Shown one piece after another: positions 1 to 8,000 of a stretch of 64,000 nt of DNA. Each line of letters opens with the position of its first letter. The stretch's first letter is position 1. Below the pieces are notes generated by a model. That model saw only the letters and a list, made by a program, of their open reading frames with translations. It was not told the origin of the DNA and did no database searches. Source of the stretch: Caulobacter ginsengisoli. GTDB lineage: Bacteria; Pseudomonadota; Alphaproteobacteria; Caulobacterales; Caulobacteraceae. The stretch is taken from positions 84,665-148,664 of the forward strand of contig NZ_JAUSVS010000011.1 of assembly GCF_030814835.1 (NCBI RefSeq). Direction: 5' to 3'. The translations under genes were made by a program, and so were the position numbers.

Positions 1-189
1 CCGGAACTGTCGACGACCGGCGGCACCTCGGACGCGCGGTTCATCCGCTCGCTGTGTCCCGTGGTCGAGTTCGGCCTGGTCGGGGCGACCATGCACATGG
101 TCAACGAGTGCGCGCCGGTCGAGGAGATCCGGCAGCTGACGGCGATCTATCGCACGCTGATCGAACGGTATTTCGAGCGGTTCTCCTAA
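1..189 (+). CDS. dapE: Succinyl-diaminopimelate desuccinylase, C-terminal part
   Basis: The window opens inside a gene; 62 codons and a TAA stop are visible. The translation contains TSDARFI, CPVVEFGLVGATMH and a closing tyrosine-rich helix, which matches the C-terminus of DapE, a zinc-dependent M20-type hydrolase. DapE cleaves N-succinyl-LL-diaminopimelate to LL-diaminopimelate and succinate in the lysine and peptidoglycan pathway. The catalytic metal ligands nearer the N-terminus lie outside the window. It faces truA across a repeat-bearing gap. ArgE, a paralogous M20 enzyme, is the main alternative, but the GLVGATMH segment favours DapE. Confidence 0.82.
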   Translation, partial: PELSTTGGTSDARFIRSLCPVVEFGLVGATMHMVNECAPVEEIRQLTAIYRTLIERYFERFS

Positions 190-409
190 CTCCGCCCACG
201 TAGGGGGCGGACGGCCCGCCCGAGGCGCGCCTGCAGCGCGCCCGTGGCCGGCCCGGTGGGGGTGTTTGGGCGGGGACGGCGAAATTGCCGGCTTCGCTTG
301 GGCGGGCTGCAAGACCCCCGAGCGCCAACGGTTACGTCCGCAGCCCTTGCCCGAAGACCCCCTCCTGACCGCGCTCTGGCGCGGTCGTCCTCCCCCTACG
401 GGTGAGGAG
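190..409. repeat. Intergenic gap with a partial palindromic repeat
   Basis: This 220-bp gap between the convergent dapE and truA genes holds no convincing ORF. Its last 21 bases (389-409) are the arm CCTCCCC-TACGGGTGAGGAG, identical to the right arm of the element at 57072-57242. The opposite arm (near 195-215) is only loosely complementary, so this looks like a degenerate copy. A local GCGCTCTGGCGC hairpin lies beside it. It may act as a shared terminator for the two convergent genes. Confidence 0.5.
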
Positions 410-1147
410 TTAGTAGCTGACCCCCGTCAGGTACAACCCCTCCGCCGGCGCCACCGGCCCGCAGGCCTTGCGGTCCCGCGCCTCCAGCGCCGCCGTGACA
501 TCCTCGCCCGTCCAGCGCCCGGCCCCGACCTCGGCCAAGGTCCCGGTCATCGACCGGACCTGCCGATGCAGGAACGACCGCGAGGCGAAGTCCAGCAGCA
601 CATAGTCGCCCTCGCGCCGGACCGCCGCCAGGTCCAGCGTCTTCAGCGGGCTCTTGGCCTGGCACTGCATGTCGCGGAAGGTCGTGAAATCGTGGTGGCC
701 GACCAGCCGCTGGGCCGCGGTGTGCATGGCCTCCGCGTCCAGCGGGTTCTTCACATGCCAGACCCGGCCCTGATCGAGCGCCGGCGGGCTCTTGCGGTTG
801 AGGATGCGGTAGAGGTAGCGCCGCTCCTTGGCCGAGAAGCGGGCGTGCCAGTCGCCCACCGCCACCTCGGCCTCGAGAATGCTGATCGGCTCGGGGACCA
901 GATGGGCGTTCAGCGCATCGCGGACCACCTCGGGCGGCCAGTCCTTGTCCAGGTCCATATGGATGACCTGGCCGGTGGCGTGGACCCCGGTATCGGTGCG
1001 GCCGGCCGCCTGCAGCCGCAGGTCCTGGCCGCAGAAGCCTTTCACCGCCCGCTCGATCGAGGCCTGGACGCTCGGCAGGTCGGCCTGGGCCTGGTAGCCG
1101 CGATAGGGCCGGCCGTCATACTCGATGGTCAGGCGGTAGCGGGGCAT
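410..1147 (-). CDS. truA: tRNA pseudouridine(38-40) synthase TruA
   Basis: This 245-residue protein converts uridines 38-40 of the tRNA anticodon arm to pseudouridine. It begins MPRYRLTIEYDGRPYRGYQ, the usual TruA N-terminus. It carries the catalytic block AGRTDTGVHATGQV at about residues 48-61, whose Asp is the nucleophile of the family. Length is normal for TruA. Its ATG shares one base with the TGA stop of fmt (TGATG), so the two are translationally coupled. No anomaly is visible. Confidence 0.96.
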   Translation of the reverse strand: MPRYRLTIEYDGRPYRGYQAQADLPSVQASIERAVKGFCGQDLRLQAAGRTDTGVHATGQVIHMDLDKDWPPEVVRDALNAHLVPEPISILEAEVAVGDWHARFSAKERRYLYRILNRKSPPALDQGRVWHVKNPLDAEAMHTAAQRLVGHHDFTTFRDMQCQAKSPLKTLDLAAVRREGDYVLLDFASRSFLHRQVRSMTGTLAEVGAGRWTGEDVTAALEARDRKACGPVAPAEGLYLTGVSY

Positions 1148-2061
1148 CAGACCAGGGCCGCGCCGGGGGTCAGCGGGAAGCCGCGCACGAAGTCGCCGGC
1201 GTCCTGGGCCGCCTTGCCCTCGCGCTGGGCCCGCAGCAGCCGCACGGCCCCCTCCCCGCAGGCGATCAGCAGATTATCGTCCAGCACGTCGCCGGGATCG
1301 CCCTCGCCGTCCTCCACCCGCGACAGCAGCGCCTTGACCCGCACATCGCCGGCCATGGTCCAGGCGCCGGGAAAGGGCGAGAGGCCCCGGATCTGGCGGT
1401 CCACCTCGACGGCCGGGCGGGACCAATCGATGCGGGCCTCGGCGGGCTTGATCTTGCGGGCATAGGTCATGCCCTCGGCCGCCTGGGGCGTTTCGACGGC
1501 GATCCCGGCCTCCAGCTGCGCCAGCGCCTGCGGCAACAGCCGCGCGCCCACGGCGGCCAGCCGGTCATGCATCGTCCCGGAGGTGTCGAGCGGGCCGATG
1601 CGGACGCTCTCGGAGAGCAGGATGGCGCCCTCGTCCAGACCCTCGCTCATCCGCATGACCTGGACGCCCGTGACCGTGTCGCCGGCCATCACCGCCCGCT
1701 GGATCGGGGCGGCGCCGCGCCAGCGGGGCAGCAGCGAGGCGTGCAGGTTGAAACAGCCCAGGCGCGGGGCGTCGAGCACTTCGCGCAAAAGTATCTGGCC
1801 GAAGGCCACCACCACGGCGGCGTCGAGCTCCAGGGCGGCGAAGGCGGCGATCTCCTCGGGCGCCTTCATCGAGACCGGCGTGCGCACCATCAGGCCATGC
1901 TTCTCGGCGAAGGCGTGCACCGGCGACGGGGTCAGCTGTTGACCCCGGCCGCGCGGCGCGGGGGGCTGGCTGTAGACACAGGCGATCTGGTGTCCGGCCT
2001 CGATCAGGGCGGCCAGGCTGGGGACGGCGAAATCGGGGGTGCCGAGGAAGGCGAGACGCAT
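1147..2061 (-). CDS. fmt: Methionyl-tRNA formyltransferase
   Basis: This 304-residue enzyme formylates initiator Met-tRNA using 10-formyltetrahydrofolate. The N-terminus MRLAFLGTPDFAVPSLAAL is characteristic, and the catalytic region HASLLPRWRGAAPIQ (about residues 106-120) contains the conserved Asn-His-Ser-type loop context and the RGAAPIQ motif. The C-terminal OB-like domain follows from about residue 205. It lies upstream of and overlaps truA; def is nearby on the same strand, separated by a lipoprotein gene of opposite orientation. Confidence 0.96.
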   Translation of the reverse strand: MRLAFLGTPDFAVPSLAALIEAGHQIACVYSQPPAPRGRGQQLTPSPVHAFAEKHGLMVRTPVSMKAPEEIAAFAALELDAAVVVAFGQILLREVLDAPRLGCFNLHASLLPRWRGAAPIQRAVMAGDTVTGVQVMRMSEGLDEGAILLSESVRIGPLDTSGTMHDRLAAVGARLLPQALAQLEAGIAVETPQAAEGMTYARKIKPAEARIDWSRPAVEVDRQIRGLSPFPGAWTMAGDVRVKALLSRVEDGEGDPGDVLDDNLLIACGEGAVRLLRAQREGKAAQDAGDFVRGFPLTPGAALV

Positions 2062-2146
2062 GGGCGGGGGTTTATCCTGGCCCGGGTCCGGCGGGAACCC
2101 GGACGATCACAGATCGTTGATATGGCGAAGTTTGGAGGAACCCATC

Positions 2147-2467
2147 ATGCGTCACATCATCCTTATCGGTCTGGCGGTGGCGGGGGTCAGCCTGACCGCC
2201 TGTTCCAAGGAACACCAGAAGGAAGTCAGCGAGGGCGCCAGCGCCGCGGCGACCAAGATCGGCGACGCCGCCAAGGACATCGCCAGCGACCCCGAGGTCA
2301 AACAGGCCGGCTCGGCCATCGCCGACGCCGCCAAGGACGACGCCACGGCGGTCAAGGACGCGGTCGGCGACGCGGCCGACAAGACCTCCGAAGCGGCGGA
2401 CAAGGCCGCGGCCGACGCCAAGGCCAAGGCTGACGCGGACAAGGCCAGGGACGCGGCTAAGAAATAG
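2147..2467 (+). CDS. Small alanine/lysine-rich lipoprotein
   Basis: This 106-residue protein starts MRHIILIGLAVAGVSLTAC, a signal peptide ending in a lipobox (LTAC), so it is probably lipidated at the Cys after cleavage by signal peptidase II. The mature part is a highly charged Ala/Asp/Lys repeat (AAKDIA, AIADAAKDDA, AVGDAADKTSEAADKAAADAKAK) that should form an amphipathic helix or coiled coil. The ATG at 2147 was chosen because a GGAGG sits at 2134-2138 and the lipobox follows; an upstream in-frame ATG at 2039 overlaps fmt. It stands alone between the minus-strand genes fmt and def. No specific function is assignable. Confidence 0.75.
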   Translation: MRHIILIGLAVAGVSLTACSKEHQKEVSEGASAAATKIGDAAKDIASDPEVKQAGSAIADAAKDDATAVKDAVGDAADKTSEAADKAAADAKAKADADKARDAAKK

Positions 2468-2482
2468 GCTTTCGGGGAAGGA

Positions 2483-3010
2483 TCAGGCCGCCTTGTCCCG
2501 GGCGGCCTTCTTGACCTTGTTCACCGCCCGCTCGCGTTTCAGCCGCGAGAGGTGGTCGATGAACAGCACGCCCTTGAGGTGGTCCATCTCGTGCTGGATG
2601 CAGACGGCGAACAGGCCTTCGGCGTCCTCTTCCACCGCCTCGCCGGCATAGTTGAGGTATTTCAGCTTCACCTTCGCTGGCCGCTCGACCTCGTCATAGA
2701 TTTCGGGGACCGACAGGCAGCCCTCCTCGTAGACGGCCAATTCGTCCGAGGCCCAGACGATCTCGGGATTGACGAAATAGCGCGGGGCCTTGGCGTCTTC
2801 CTCGCGGCTGATGTCCATGACGATCACCGAGACCGGCTCGCCGATCTGGACGGCGGCCAGGCCGATGCCGGGGGCCGCGTACATGGTCTCCAGCATGTCA
2901 TCCATCAGCGCCCGCAGGTCGTCGGTGACGGCGGGAACGGGCTGGGAAACACGCTTGAGCACCGCCAGATCGGCGGCGTTATCGACGGTGAGGATGCGAC
3001 GGGTAGCCAT
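2483..3010 (-). CDS. def: Peptide deformylase
   Basis: This enzyme removes the N-formyl group from nascent proteins. All three family motifs are present: GIGLAAVQIG (motif 1), EGCLSVP (motif 2, Cys metal ligand) and QHEMDHLKG (motif 3, HExxH ligands and catalytic Glu). Starting at MATRRILTVD gives 175 residues, the usual length; an upstream in-frame ATG at 3046 would add 12 residues without family support. It works with Fmt, encoded nearby. Confidence 0.95.
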   Translation of the reverse strand: MATRRILTVDNAADLAVLKRVSQPVPAVTDDLRALMDDMLETMYAAPGIGLAAVQIGEPVSVIVMDISREEDAKAPRYFVNPEIVWASDELAVYEEGCLSVPEIYDEVERPAKVKLKYLNYAGEAVEEDAEGLFAVCIQHEMDHLKGVLFIDHLSRLKRERAVNKVKKAARDKAA

Positions 3011-3064
3011 GAGCGGGGAGGTAGGTGAGCTAATCCCGACCGTCAAGGTGGGAGATTGCCGCCC

Positions 3065-3346
3065 TCAGCCGTAGCCGTTGACGATCAGATAGACACCGAG
3101 CAGCTGCCAGGCCAGCAGCGTCCCGCCGACGATCATCAGCCAGTAGGCGCTAAGCAGCGCCTTGCCTCGCTGGCGCAGCAGGGCCTCGAACCGCTCAGGA
3201 TCGGCCGCCCGCTCGATGCGCGGGGCGCTGGCCGACTTGCCGATCAGCACGCCCGTGCGGCGGGCCCTGATCAGCTCCGGCCCCTGACGGAGCCACATGA
3301 ACAGACCGGCCAGCAGGGCCCCGAGCGCGGCGATTATCCATATCAT
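3065..3346 (-). CDS. Small two-helix membrane protein, unknown
   Basis: This 93-residue protein has two hydrophobic helices, residues 3-19 (IIAALGALLAGLFMWL) and 68-90 (YWLMIVGGTLLAWQLLGVYLIV), joined by a charged Arg-rich loop. It is predicted to sit in the inner membrane with both ends on the same side. It follows rmuC on the same strand with a 9-bp gap, so they are likely cotranscribed. I do not recognise the family. Confidence 0.6.
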   Translation of the reverse strand: MIWIIAALGALLAGLFMWLRQGPELIRARRTGVLIGKSASAPRIERAADPERFEALLRQRGKALLSAYWLMIVGGTLLAWQLLGVYLIVNGYG

Positions 3347-3355
3347 GGCGTCAGG

Positions 3356-4564
3356 CTAGCCTTCCGGTTCCGGCGGCGCCAGCTTGTTCAGCGTGCGCGC
3401 CGCCACTTCCACCGGTTCAAGCTGCGGCAGCTCCCGGCCCTCATGGTCGACCTTGAGGTCCTCGAAGCGGCGGGCCTGGGTCATCACCTGGGTTTCCAGC
3501 GAACCGACGAACTGGTTGTAGCGGCCCACGGCGCTCTCCAGCGCCTTGCCCATGCCGGCCACATGGCCGCCCATCACCGAGAGCCGCTTGTAGAGATCGC
3601 GGCCCAACTCGGCGACCTCGTCGGCGTTCTTGGCCTGCTCCTCGACCCGCCAGCCATAGGCGACGGCCTTGCAGAGGGCGAACAGGGTCGTGGGGGTGAC
3701 GATCAGCACCCGCCGGCCCATGCCCTCGGTCAGCAGATCGGGCATGCGCTCCAGGGCGGCGGCCAGGAAACCGTCGCCGGCGATGAACATGGCCACGAAG
3801 TCGGGCGAGCGGTTGGTGACGAACTGGTCCCAGTAGGCCTTGCCGGCCAGGCCCTGCATGTGGCCGCGCACGCTCTGGGCGTGGCGGACCAGGGCCGCCT
3901 CGCGGGCGACGTCGTCGACGGCGTCCTGGGCCTCCATCCAGGCGGTCAGCGAACATTTGGCGTCGATGACGAACACCGCCCCGCCCGGCATGCGGACGGT
4001 GACGTCGGGCCGGCGGCGGCCCTCCTCGGTGTCCAGGCTGACCTGTTCGGTGAAGTCGAAATGGGCGTTGAGGCCGGCGGTCTCCAGCACGTTCTTCAGC
4101 GCCTGCTCGCCCCAGCGGCCCTGCACCCCCGCTCCGCGCCGCAGGGCGGTGGAGAGCTTGCGCGCCTCGACCTGGGTGTCGGCCGAGGCCTGCATCAGGG
4201 CGGCGATCTGGGCCTTCAGGCCGCCGCTGTCCTCGGCGCGGGACTTCTCGATGGCCTGCACCTGGGCCTCGAACTTGGCCAGGGTCTCGGCGACGGGCTT
4301 GAGCTGGGCTTCGAGCCGCTGCTGGACCAGCATCTCGCGGTTATGGATGGCTTCCTCGTTGCGCTTGAGCACCGCCTCGGCCACCGCGCCCGCCGACTGC
4401 TCGGCCTGGATCTGCAGCATCGCCTGGTTGGCCTGGGCCGCCTCCAGCCGCGCCTCGGCGGCATAGGCCCGCCGCTCGACCCTTCCCGAGCGCAGCCGCT
4501 CGAACACGGCCCAGCCGAGGGCCAGGGCGGCGAAGAGGATGGCGGCGATCAAGGCGGGGTTCAT
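3356..4564 (-). CDS. rmuC: DNA recombination protein RmuC
   Basis: RmuC-family proteins limit rearrangements at inverted repeats. This one has an N-terminal membrane anchor (MNPALIAAILFAALALGWAV), then a long Ala/Glu/Gln-rich coiled coil to about residue 160. The conserved nuclease-like core follows, with GRWGEQALKNVLE, RRRPDVTVRMPGG, VFVIDAKCS and TPTTLFALCKAVAYGW. The start at 4564 puts the anchor at the very N-terminus (402 residues); in-frame ATGs at 4576 and 4600 are possible. It is divergent from the glutathione transferase gene, with only about 40 bp between them for both promoters. Confidence 0.92.
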   Translation of the reverse strand: MNPALIAAILFAALALGWAVFERLRSGRVERRAYAAEARLEAAQANQAMLQIQAEQSAGAVAEAVLKRNEEAIHNREMLVQQRLEAQLKPVAETLAKFEAQVQAIEKSRAEDSGGLKAQIAALMQASADTQVEARKLSTALRRGAGVQGRWGEQALKNVLETAGLNAHFDFTEQVSLDTEEGRRRPDVTVRMPGGAVFVIDAKCSLTAWMEAQDAVDDVAREAALVRHAQSVRGHMQGLAGKAYWDQFVTNRSPDFVAMFIAGDGFLAAALERMPDLLTEGMGRRVLIVTPTTLFALCKAVAYGWRVEEQAKNADEVAELGRDLYKRLSVMGGHVAGMGKALESAVGRYNQFVGSLETQVMTQARRFEDLKVDHEGRELPQLEPVEVAARTLNKLAPPEPEG

Positions 4565-4605
4565 GCTCCGTTCCATAGGCGGAATCGGCGTGCTAGGCAA
4601 AAGCC

Positions 4606-5214
4606 ATGACCGACTACATTCTCTACGGCCACCGCGAGAGCGGCCATTCCTACAAGGCCCGCCTGGCCCTGACCCTGCTGGGCCTTCCCCATGACTACCG
4701 CGAGGTCGAGGTCTTCCTGCCCCGCGAAGAGCGCCGCGCCGACTGGCGGGCGGTCAGTAAGTTCGGCGAGATCCCGGTGCTGGTCGCCGGCGGCAAGGCC
4801 ATCGTGCAGTCCAACGCCATCCTGCTGCACCTGGCCCGCACCCACGGGGCGCTGGGCTGGGAGGTCGATCCCGACCGCCTGACCGAATGGCTGTTCTGGG
4901 AGGCCAACCGCATCGGCATCTCCCTGCCCAACCTGCGCTATGCGCTGATGTGGGAGCCGGACACCGAGCCGCGCGTGCTGGGCTGGCTGCGGCAGCGGAT
5001 GCTGGCCGACCTGGCGCGGCTGGAGGGCGAATTCGCCGAGCGGCCCTTCCTGCTGGGAGACGCCGTCAGCGCCGCCGATCTCAGTTGCTGTGGCTACATG
5101 TTCTTCGCGGATCAGGCGGGGGTGGATCTAGGGGACTGGCCCGCCGTGGCGGCCTGGCTGGAGCGGATCAAGGCGCTTCCGGGGTGGAAGCATCCGTATG
5201 AGCTCATGATGTAA
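4606..5214 (+). CDS. Glutathione S-transferase family protein
   Basis: This 202-residue protein has an N-terminal thioredoxin-like domain (YGHRESGHSYKARLAL, then the GEIPVL cis-Pro and QSNAILLHLA glutathione-binding segment) and an alpha-helical C-terminal domain ending with AADLSCCGYMF and LPGWKHPYELM. These are the GST domain 1 and 2 landmarks. GSTs conjugate glutathione to electrophiles or act as thiol transferases; the substrate cannot be told. No Cys is present in the usual active-site turn, where the residues are RESGHS, so a Ser-based activation is possible. Confidence 0.88.
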   Translation: MTDYILYGHRESGHSYKARLALTLLGLPHDYREVEVFLPREERRADWRAVSKFGEIPVLVAGGKAIVQSNAILLHLARTHGALGWEVDPDRLTEWLFWEANRIGISLPNLRYALMWEPDTEPRVLGWLRQRMLADLARLEGEFAERPFLLGDAVSAADLSCCGYMFFADQAGVDLGDWPAVAAWLERIKALPGWKHPYELMM

Positions 5215-5220
5215 CCAAAA

Positions 5221-5323
5221 CCCGCTTCCCCAGCGAAAGCTGGGGCCCATGAGTGCGAGGACGAGCCTCGGCGGCGCAGGCTGATCTGCTCTCATGGACC
5301 CCAGCTTTCGCTGGGGACGCGGG
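5221..5323. repeat. Two-hairpin palindromic element, left flank of GIY-YIG gene
   Basis: The left arm CGCTTCCCCAGCGAAAGCTG runs on into GGGCCCATGAG, and its near reverse complement CTCATGGACCCCAGCTTTCG occurs at the right end. Each arm is itself a hairpin (CCCCAGC-GAA-AGCTGGGG). The unit of about 100 bp ends 18 bp before the GIY-YIG start codon. A sister copy lies immediately after that gene (5683-5788), and related elements lie at 20618-20741 and 37759-37883. Confidence 0.85.
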
Positions 5324-5340
5324 AGGGAGGGGAGAGATAG

Positions 5341-5682
5341 ATGGCCTTCTACGCCTACATCATGGCCAGCCGTCCGCATGGGACGCTCTACACCGGCCAG
5401 ACCGACGACATTTCGCGTCGCGCCTGGCAGCATCGCGAAAAGGGCATGCCGGGCTTCACCAAGCGCTACGATGTCACGCGCCTGGTTTGGTACGAAGTCC
5501 ACGACACCCGCGAAAGCGCCTGCCTAAGGGAACGGCAGATCAAGGCCTGGAAGCGGCGCTGGAAGATCGAACTGATCGAGGCCGAGAACCCGACCTGGCG
5601 GGACCTGTATGAGGAATTGAACAGCCTGCCGCCAGAACAGGCGCCGCTCGTGTTGACCGACAAGCCGATACCAGAACCCTAA
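5341..5682 (+). CDS. GIY-YIG nuclease family protein (UPF0213/YhbQ type)
   Basis: This 113-residue, single-domain protein has the GIY-YIG fold signature: AFYAYIMASRPHGTLYTGQT (the two motifs as YIM and LYTGQT), then ISRRAWQHREKG with the conserved Arg and His, FTKRYDVTRLVWYE, and the metal-binding Glu in ESACLRERQIKAWKR. Such small proteins are common in alphaproteobacteria, and their substrate is unclear. The gene is bracketed on both sides by copies of one palindromic repeat, so it may be a repeat-associated cassette rather than part of a neighbouring operon. Confidence 0.88.
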   Translation: MAFYAYIMASRPHGTLYTGQTDDISRRAWQHREKGMPGFTKRYDVTRLVWYEVHDTRESACLRERQIKAWKRRWKIELIEAENPTWRDLYEELNSLPPEQAPLVLTDKPIPEP

Positions 5683-5788
5683 CCGCGCTTCCCCAGCGAA
5701 AGCTGGGGCCCATGAGGGAGGGGAAATTCTGCTCGGTCTGTGGAAGCGTTTCTGCGCTCATGGGCCCCAGCTTTCGCTGGGGAAGCGG
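5683..5788. repeat. Two-hairpin palindromic element, right flank of GIY-YIG gene
   Basis: The left arm GCTTCCCCAGCGAAAGCTGG continues into GGCCCATGAG just after the GIY-YIG stop, and its reverse complement (CTCATGGGCCCCAGCTTTCG) closes the unit. The arms are the same as in the element at 5221-5323. It ends about 20 bp from the recR stop codon and could terminate both genes. Confidence 0.85.
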
Positions 5789-5807
5789 AGAACAATTAGT
5801 GCCTCAA

Positions 5808-6410
5808 CTACGCCGGCCGTCTCGCCCTAAGCGCCTGCGCAATGGTCCCGTCGTCCAGCCAGTCGAGATCCCCTCCCACCGGCACCCCTCGCGCCAGCAT
5901 CGTCACCGACACCCCCGAAGGTCCCAGCCGTTCGGCCAGGTAGTGGGCGGTGGTCTGGCCGTCGACGGTGGCCGGCAGGGCCAGGATGACCTCGCGGACC
6001 TCACCGTTGCCGGCCCGGCGCAGCAGGTCTTCGACCCGCAACCGTTCGGGACCGATCCCATCGAGCGCCGAGAGCAGCCCGCCCAGCACGTGGTAGCGGC
6101 CGCGGAAGGCGCTGGCCCGCTCCATGGCCCAGATCGAGCCGACTTCCTCGACCACGCAGATCAGGCTCTGGTCGCGGGTGTTGTCCGAGCAGATGGCGCA
6201 GGGGTCGGAGGTGTCCAGAGAGCCGCAGACCGAGCAGGTCCGCACCCGGTCGCGCGCCTCGGCGATGGCCACGGCCAGCGGATTCAGCAGCTGCTCGCGC
6301 TTCTTGAGCAGGGTGAGCGCCGCCCGCCTGGCCGAACGCGGTCCCAGTCCCGGCAGCTTGGCCAGCAGGCTGATCAACCGTTCGATCTCAGGTCCGGCGG
6401 ACGCGGCCAT
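5808..6410 (-). CDS. recR: Recombination protein RecR
   Basis: RecR loads RecA with RecF and RecO at gaps. This 200-residue protein has the helix-hairpin-helix GLGPRSARRAAL (about 21-32), a four-Cys zinc motif (CSVCGSL...CAIC), and a Toprim domain beginning ICVVEE and including YHVLGGLLSALDGIGP. The length is normal. It sits downstream of ybaB and dnaX on the same strand, as in many bacteria, but with a SnoaL-like gene wedged in between. Confidence 0.96.
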   Translation of the reverse strand: MAASAGPEIERLISLLAKLPGLGPRSARRAALTLLKKREQLLNPLAVAIAEARDRVRTCSVCGSLDTSDPCAICSDNTRDQSLICVVEEVGSIWAMERASAFRGRYHVLGGLLSALDGIGPERLRVEDLLRRAGNGEVREVILALPATVDGQTTAHYLAERLGPSGVSVTMLARGVPVGGDLDWLDDGTIAQALRARRPA

Positions 6411-6413
6411 GCG

Positions 6414-6869
6414 TCAGGGGGTCGCCGGCGTCGGGGCGGGAGGCGGAACGCGGGTCACCTGGCTGTAGACCAGCTTCCAGGTCCCATCGCGCCTGGCCCA
6501 GACGTCGGAGAAGCGAAAGGTCTGGCAGAAATGCTTGCCGCCGTCGGTCCCGCAGAAATCGACCAGCCCGCCGGTGATGGCCCCATCGGCCCAGACCTTG
6601 TCGATCTTCTCACGCACGGTGAACGGGTCGAGCTTGAAGCCCGGGGCGGTGAAGTCGGCGATGAACTGGGCCTTGTCCTCGACATTGGCCCCGCCGCCGA
6701 TCAGCCGGTAGTCGTCGGCCAGGATACGCCCCAGCGCCGCGCCGTCCCCGTCGATCTGGGCCTTGTCGAAGGCGTCGGAGACCGCCGCCAGGTCCGGCGG
6801 CAGGGTATCGGCCGCGTAGGCGGCGGGCGCGAGCGCCAGCAGGGCGAGGGTCGCCAGGAGCTTAATCAT
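6414..6869 (-). CDS. Secreted SnoaL/DUF4440-like protein
   Basis: This 151-residue protein has an N-terminal signal peptide (MIKLLATLALLALAPAAYA) with an AYA cleavage site. The mature part follows the NTF2-like DUF4440 plan: a helix with FDKAQIDGDGAALGRILADD, then YRLIGG, a FTVREKIDKVWADGAI strand and the closing DVWARRDGTWKLVYSQVT. The family contains binding proteins and enzymes, and function cannot be inferred. It ends 4 bp from the recR start and follows ybaB, so it is probably cotranscribed. Confidence 0.78.
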   Translation of the reverse strand: MIKLLATLALLALAPAAYAADTLPPDLAAVSDAFDKAQIDGDGAALGRILADDYRLIGGGANVEDKAQFIADFTAPGFKLDPFTVREKIDKVWADGAITGGLVDFCGTDGGKHFCQTFRFSDVWARRDGTWKLVYSQVTRVPPPAPTPATP

Positions 6870-6880
6870 CGATTTGTCCC

Positions 6881-7204
6881 TCAGAACGGCATGCCCGGGA
6901 TCTTCATCCCGGCCAGCGGCCCGGCCGCCTGGCGCATCATCTCGGCCGATTCCGCGTCCAGCTTCTTCTTGGCGTCGGCATGGGCGGCGACCAGCAGGTC
7001 CGAAATCACCTCGCCTTCGCCGGGAACCAGCAGGCTCTCGTCCAGCTCGACCGAGACGAGTTCGCCCGTCCCCTTCAGCGTGACCTTGACCATGCCGCCG
7101 CCGGAGGTCCCCTCGACGCGGAGGTCAGCCAGCCGTTCCTGAGCCTCGGCCAGTTTCTGCTGCATCGCCTGGGCCTGTTTCATCAGGCCGCCCAGATCCT
7201 TCAT
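6881..7204 (-). CDS. YbaB/EbfC family nucleoid-associated protein
   Basis: This 107-residue protein matches the YbaB family, a dimeric DNA-binding protein usually encoded between dnaX and recR. Landmarks are MKDLGGLMKQAQAMQQKL at the N-terminus, VEGTSGGGMVKVTLKGTGEL and the C-terminal helix with AAHADAKKKLDAESAEMMR. The ATG at 7204 was chosen over the adjacent in-frame GTG at 7207. Confidence 0.94.
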   Translation of the reverse strand: MKDLGGLMKQAQAMQQKLAEAQERLADLRVEGTSGGGMVKVTLKGTGELVSVELDESLLVPGEGEVISDLLVAAHADAKKKLDAESAEMMRQAAGPLAGMKIPGMPF

Positions 7205-7208
7205 CACG

Positions 7209-8000
7209 CTACTCGCTGTCTCGATTGAACAAACCGGCCGAGGCCATCATGTCCCGCGCCTGCTCGGGGTTGGCGGTGATGAACTGGTCGAAGGCCTCCA
7301 GCTCGGACGGCACATACCAGTGGATCTTGTCGGTGTGATAGGCGGACCAGACCGCCTCGGCCACGGCGCGGGGCGGGGTCAGGCGCCACATGCCCTCGGT
7401 CGGCGCGTTCACCTTGGCTTCCGGCGGCAGGATGGGGGTGTCGATCAGGCCCGGCAGGGTGTCGGCGACCCGCACGCCATGCGCCTTCAACTCGACCGAC
7501 AGCGCCTCGGTGAAGCCCTTCACCGCATGCTTGGTGGCCGAATAGACGGCGATATTGGCCATGCCGAAGATGGCCGACGAGGACGAGGTCGAAAAGCACA
7601 GCGAGCCGGGCGTCGCCTTCAGATAGGGGATGGCCAGGTGGACGCCCGAGAGCACCGCCACCAGGTTGATGTTGACCACCGCCATGGCCTCTTCCCAGGG
7701 CATGTCCGAGAAGGGCCCGCCCCGGCCGATGCCGGCGTTGTTGAACATGATGTCCAGCCGCCCGCCGCTGGCCTCGACGAAACCCTCCAGCGTGCCGCGA
7801 TAGGCCTCGCGGTCGGTGACATCGAGGGTGCGGATATAGCTGTTCTGGCTGCCCAGTTCCTGTTCCAGGCTTTTAAGCCCCTCGACATTGACGTCGACCC
7901 CGCCGACGAACCAGCCGTTGGCGTGGAACAGGCGGGCGGTTTCCAGGCCCATGCCCGAGGCGGCGCCAGTGATGAAGATGGCCTTGCGCGGTTCGCTCAC
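7209..8000 (-). CDS. Short-chain dehydrogenase/reductase
   Basis: This 263-residue classical SDR has the cofactor motif TGAASGMG (about 11-18), NNAG at about 90-93, the catalytic Ser in FSTSSSSAIFG and YSATKHA with the Tyr-x-x-x-Lys pair. The residues after the second strand (VDVNVEGL) include an Asp, suggesting NAD(H) preference. The substrate is unknown. It starts with GTG that overlaps the dnaX stop (GTGA), so it is translationally coupled to dnaX, an unusual partner inserted between dnaX and ybaB. Confidence 0.9.
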   Translation of the reverse strand: MSEPRKAIFITGAASGMGLETARLFHANGWFVGGVDVNVEGLKSLEQELGSQNSYIRTLDVTDREAYRGTLEGFVEASGGRLDIMFNNAGIGRGGPFSDMPWEEAMAVVNINLVAVLSGVHLAIPYLKATPGSLCFSTSSSSAIFGMANIAVYSATKHAVKGFTEALSVELKAHGVRVADTLPGLIDTPILPPEAKVNAPTEGMWRLTPPRAVAEAVWSAYHTDKIHWYVPSELEAFDQFITANPEQARDMMASAGLFNRDSE

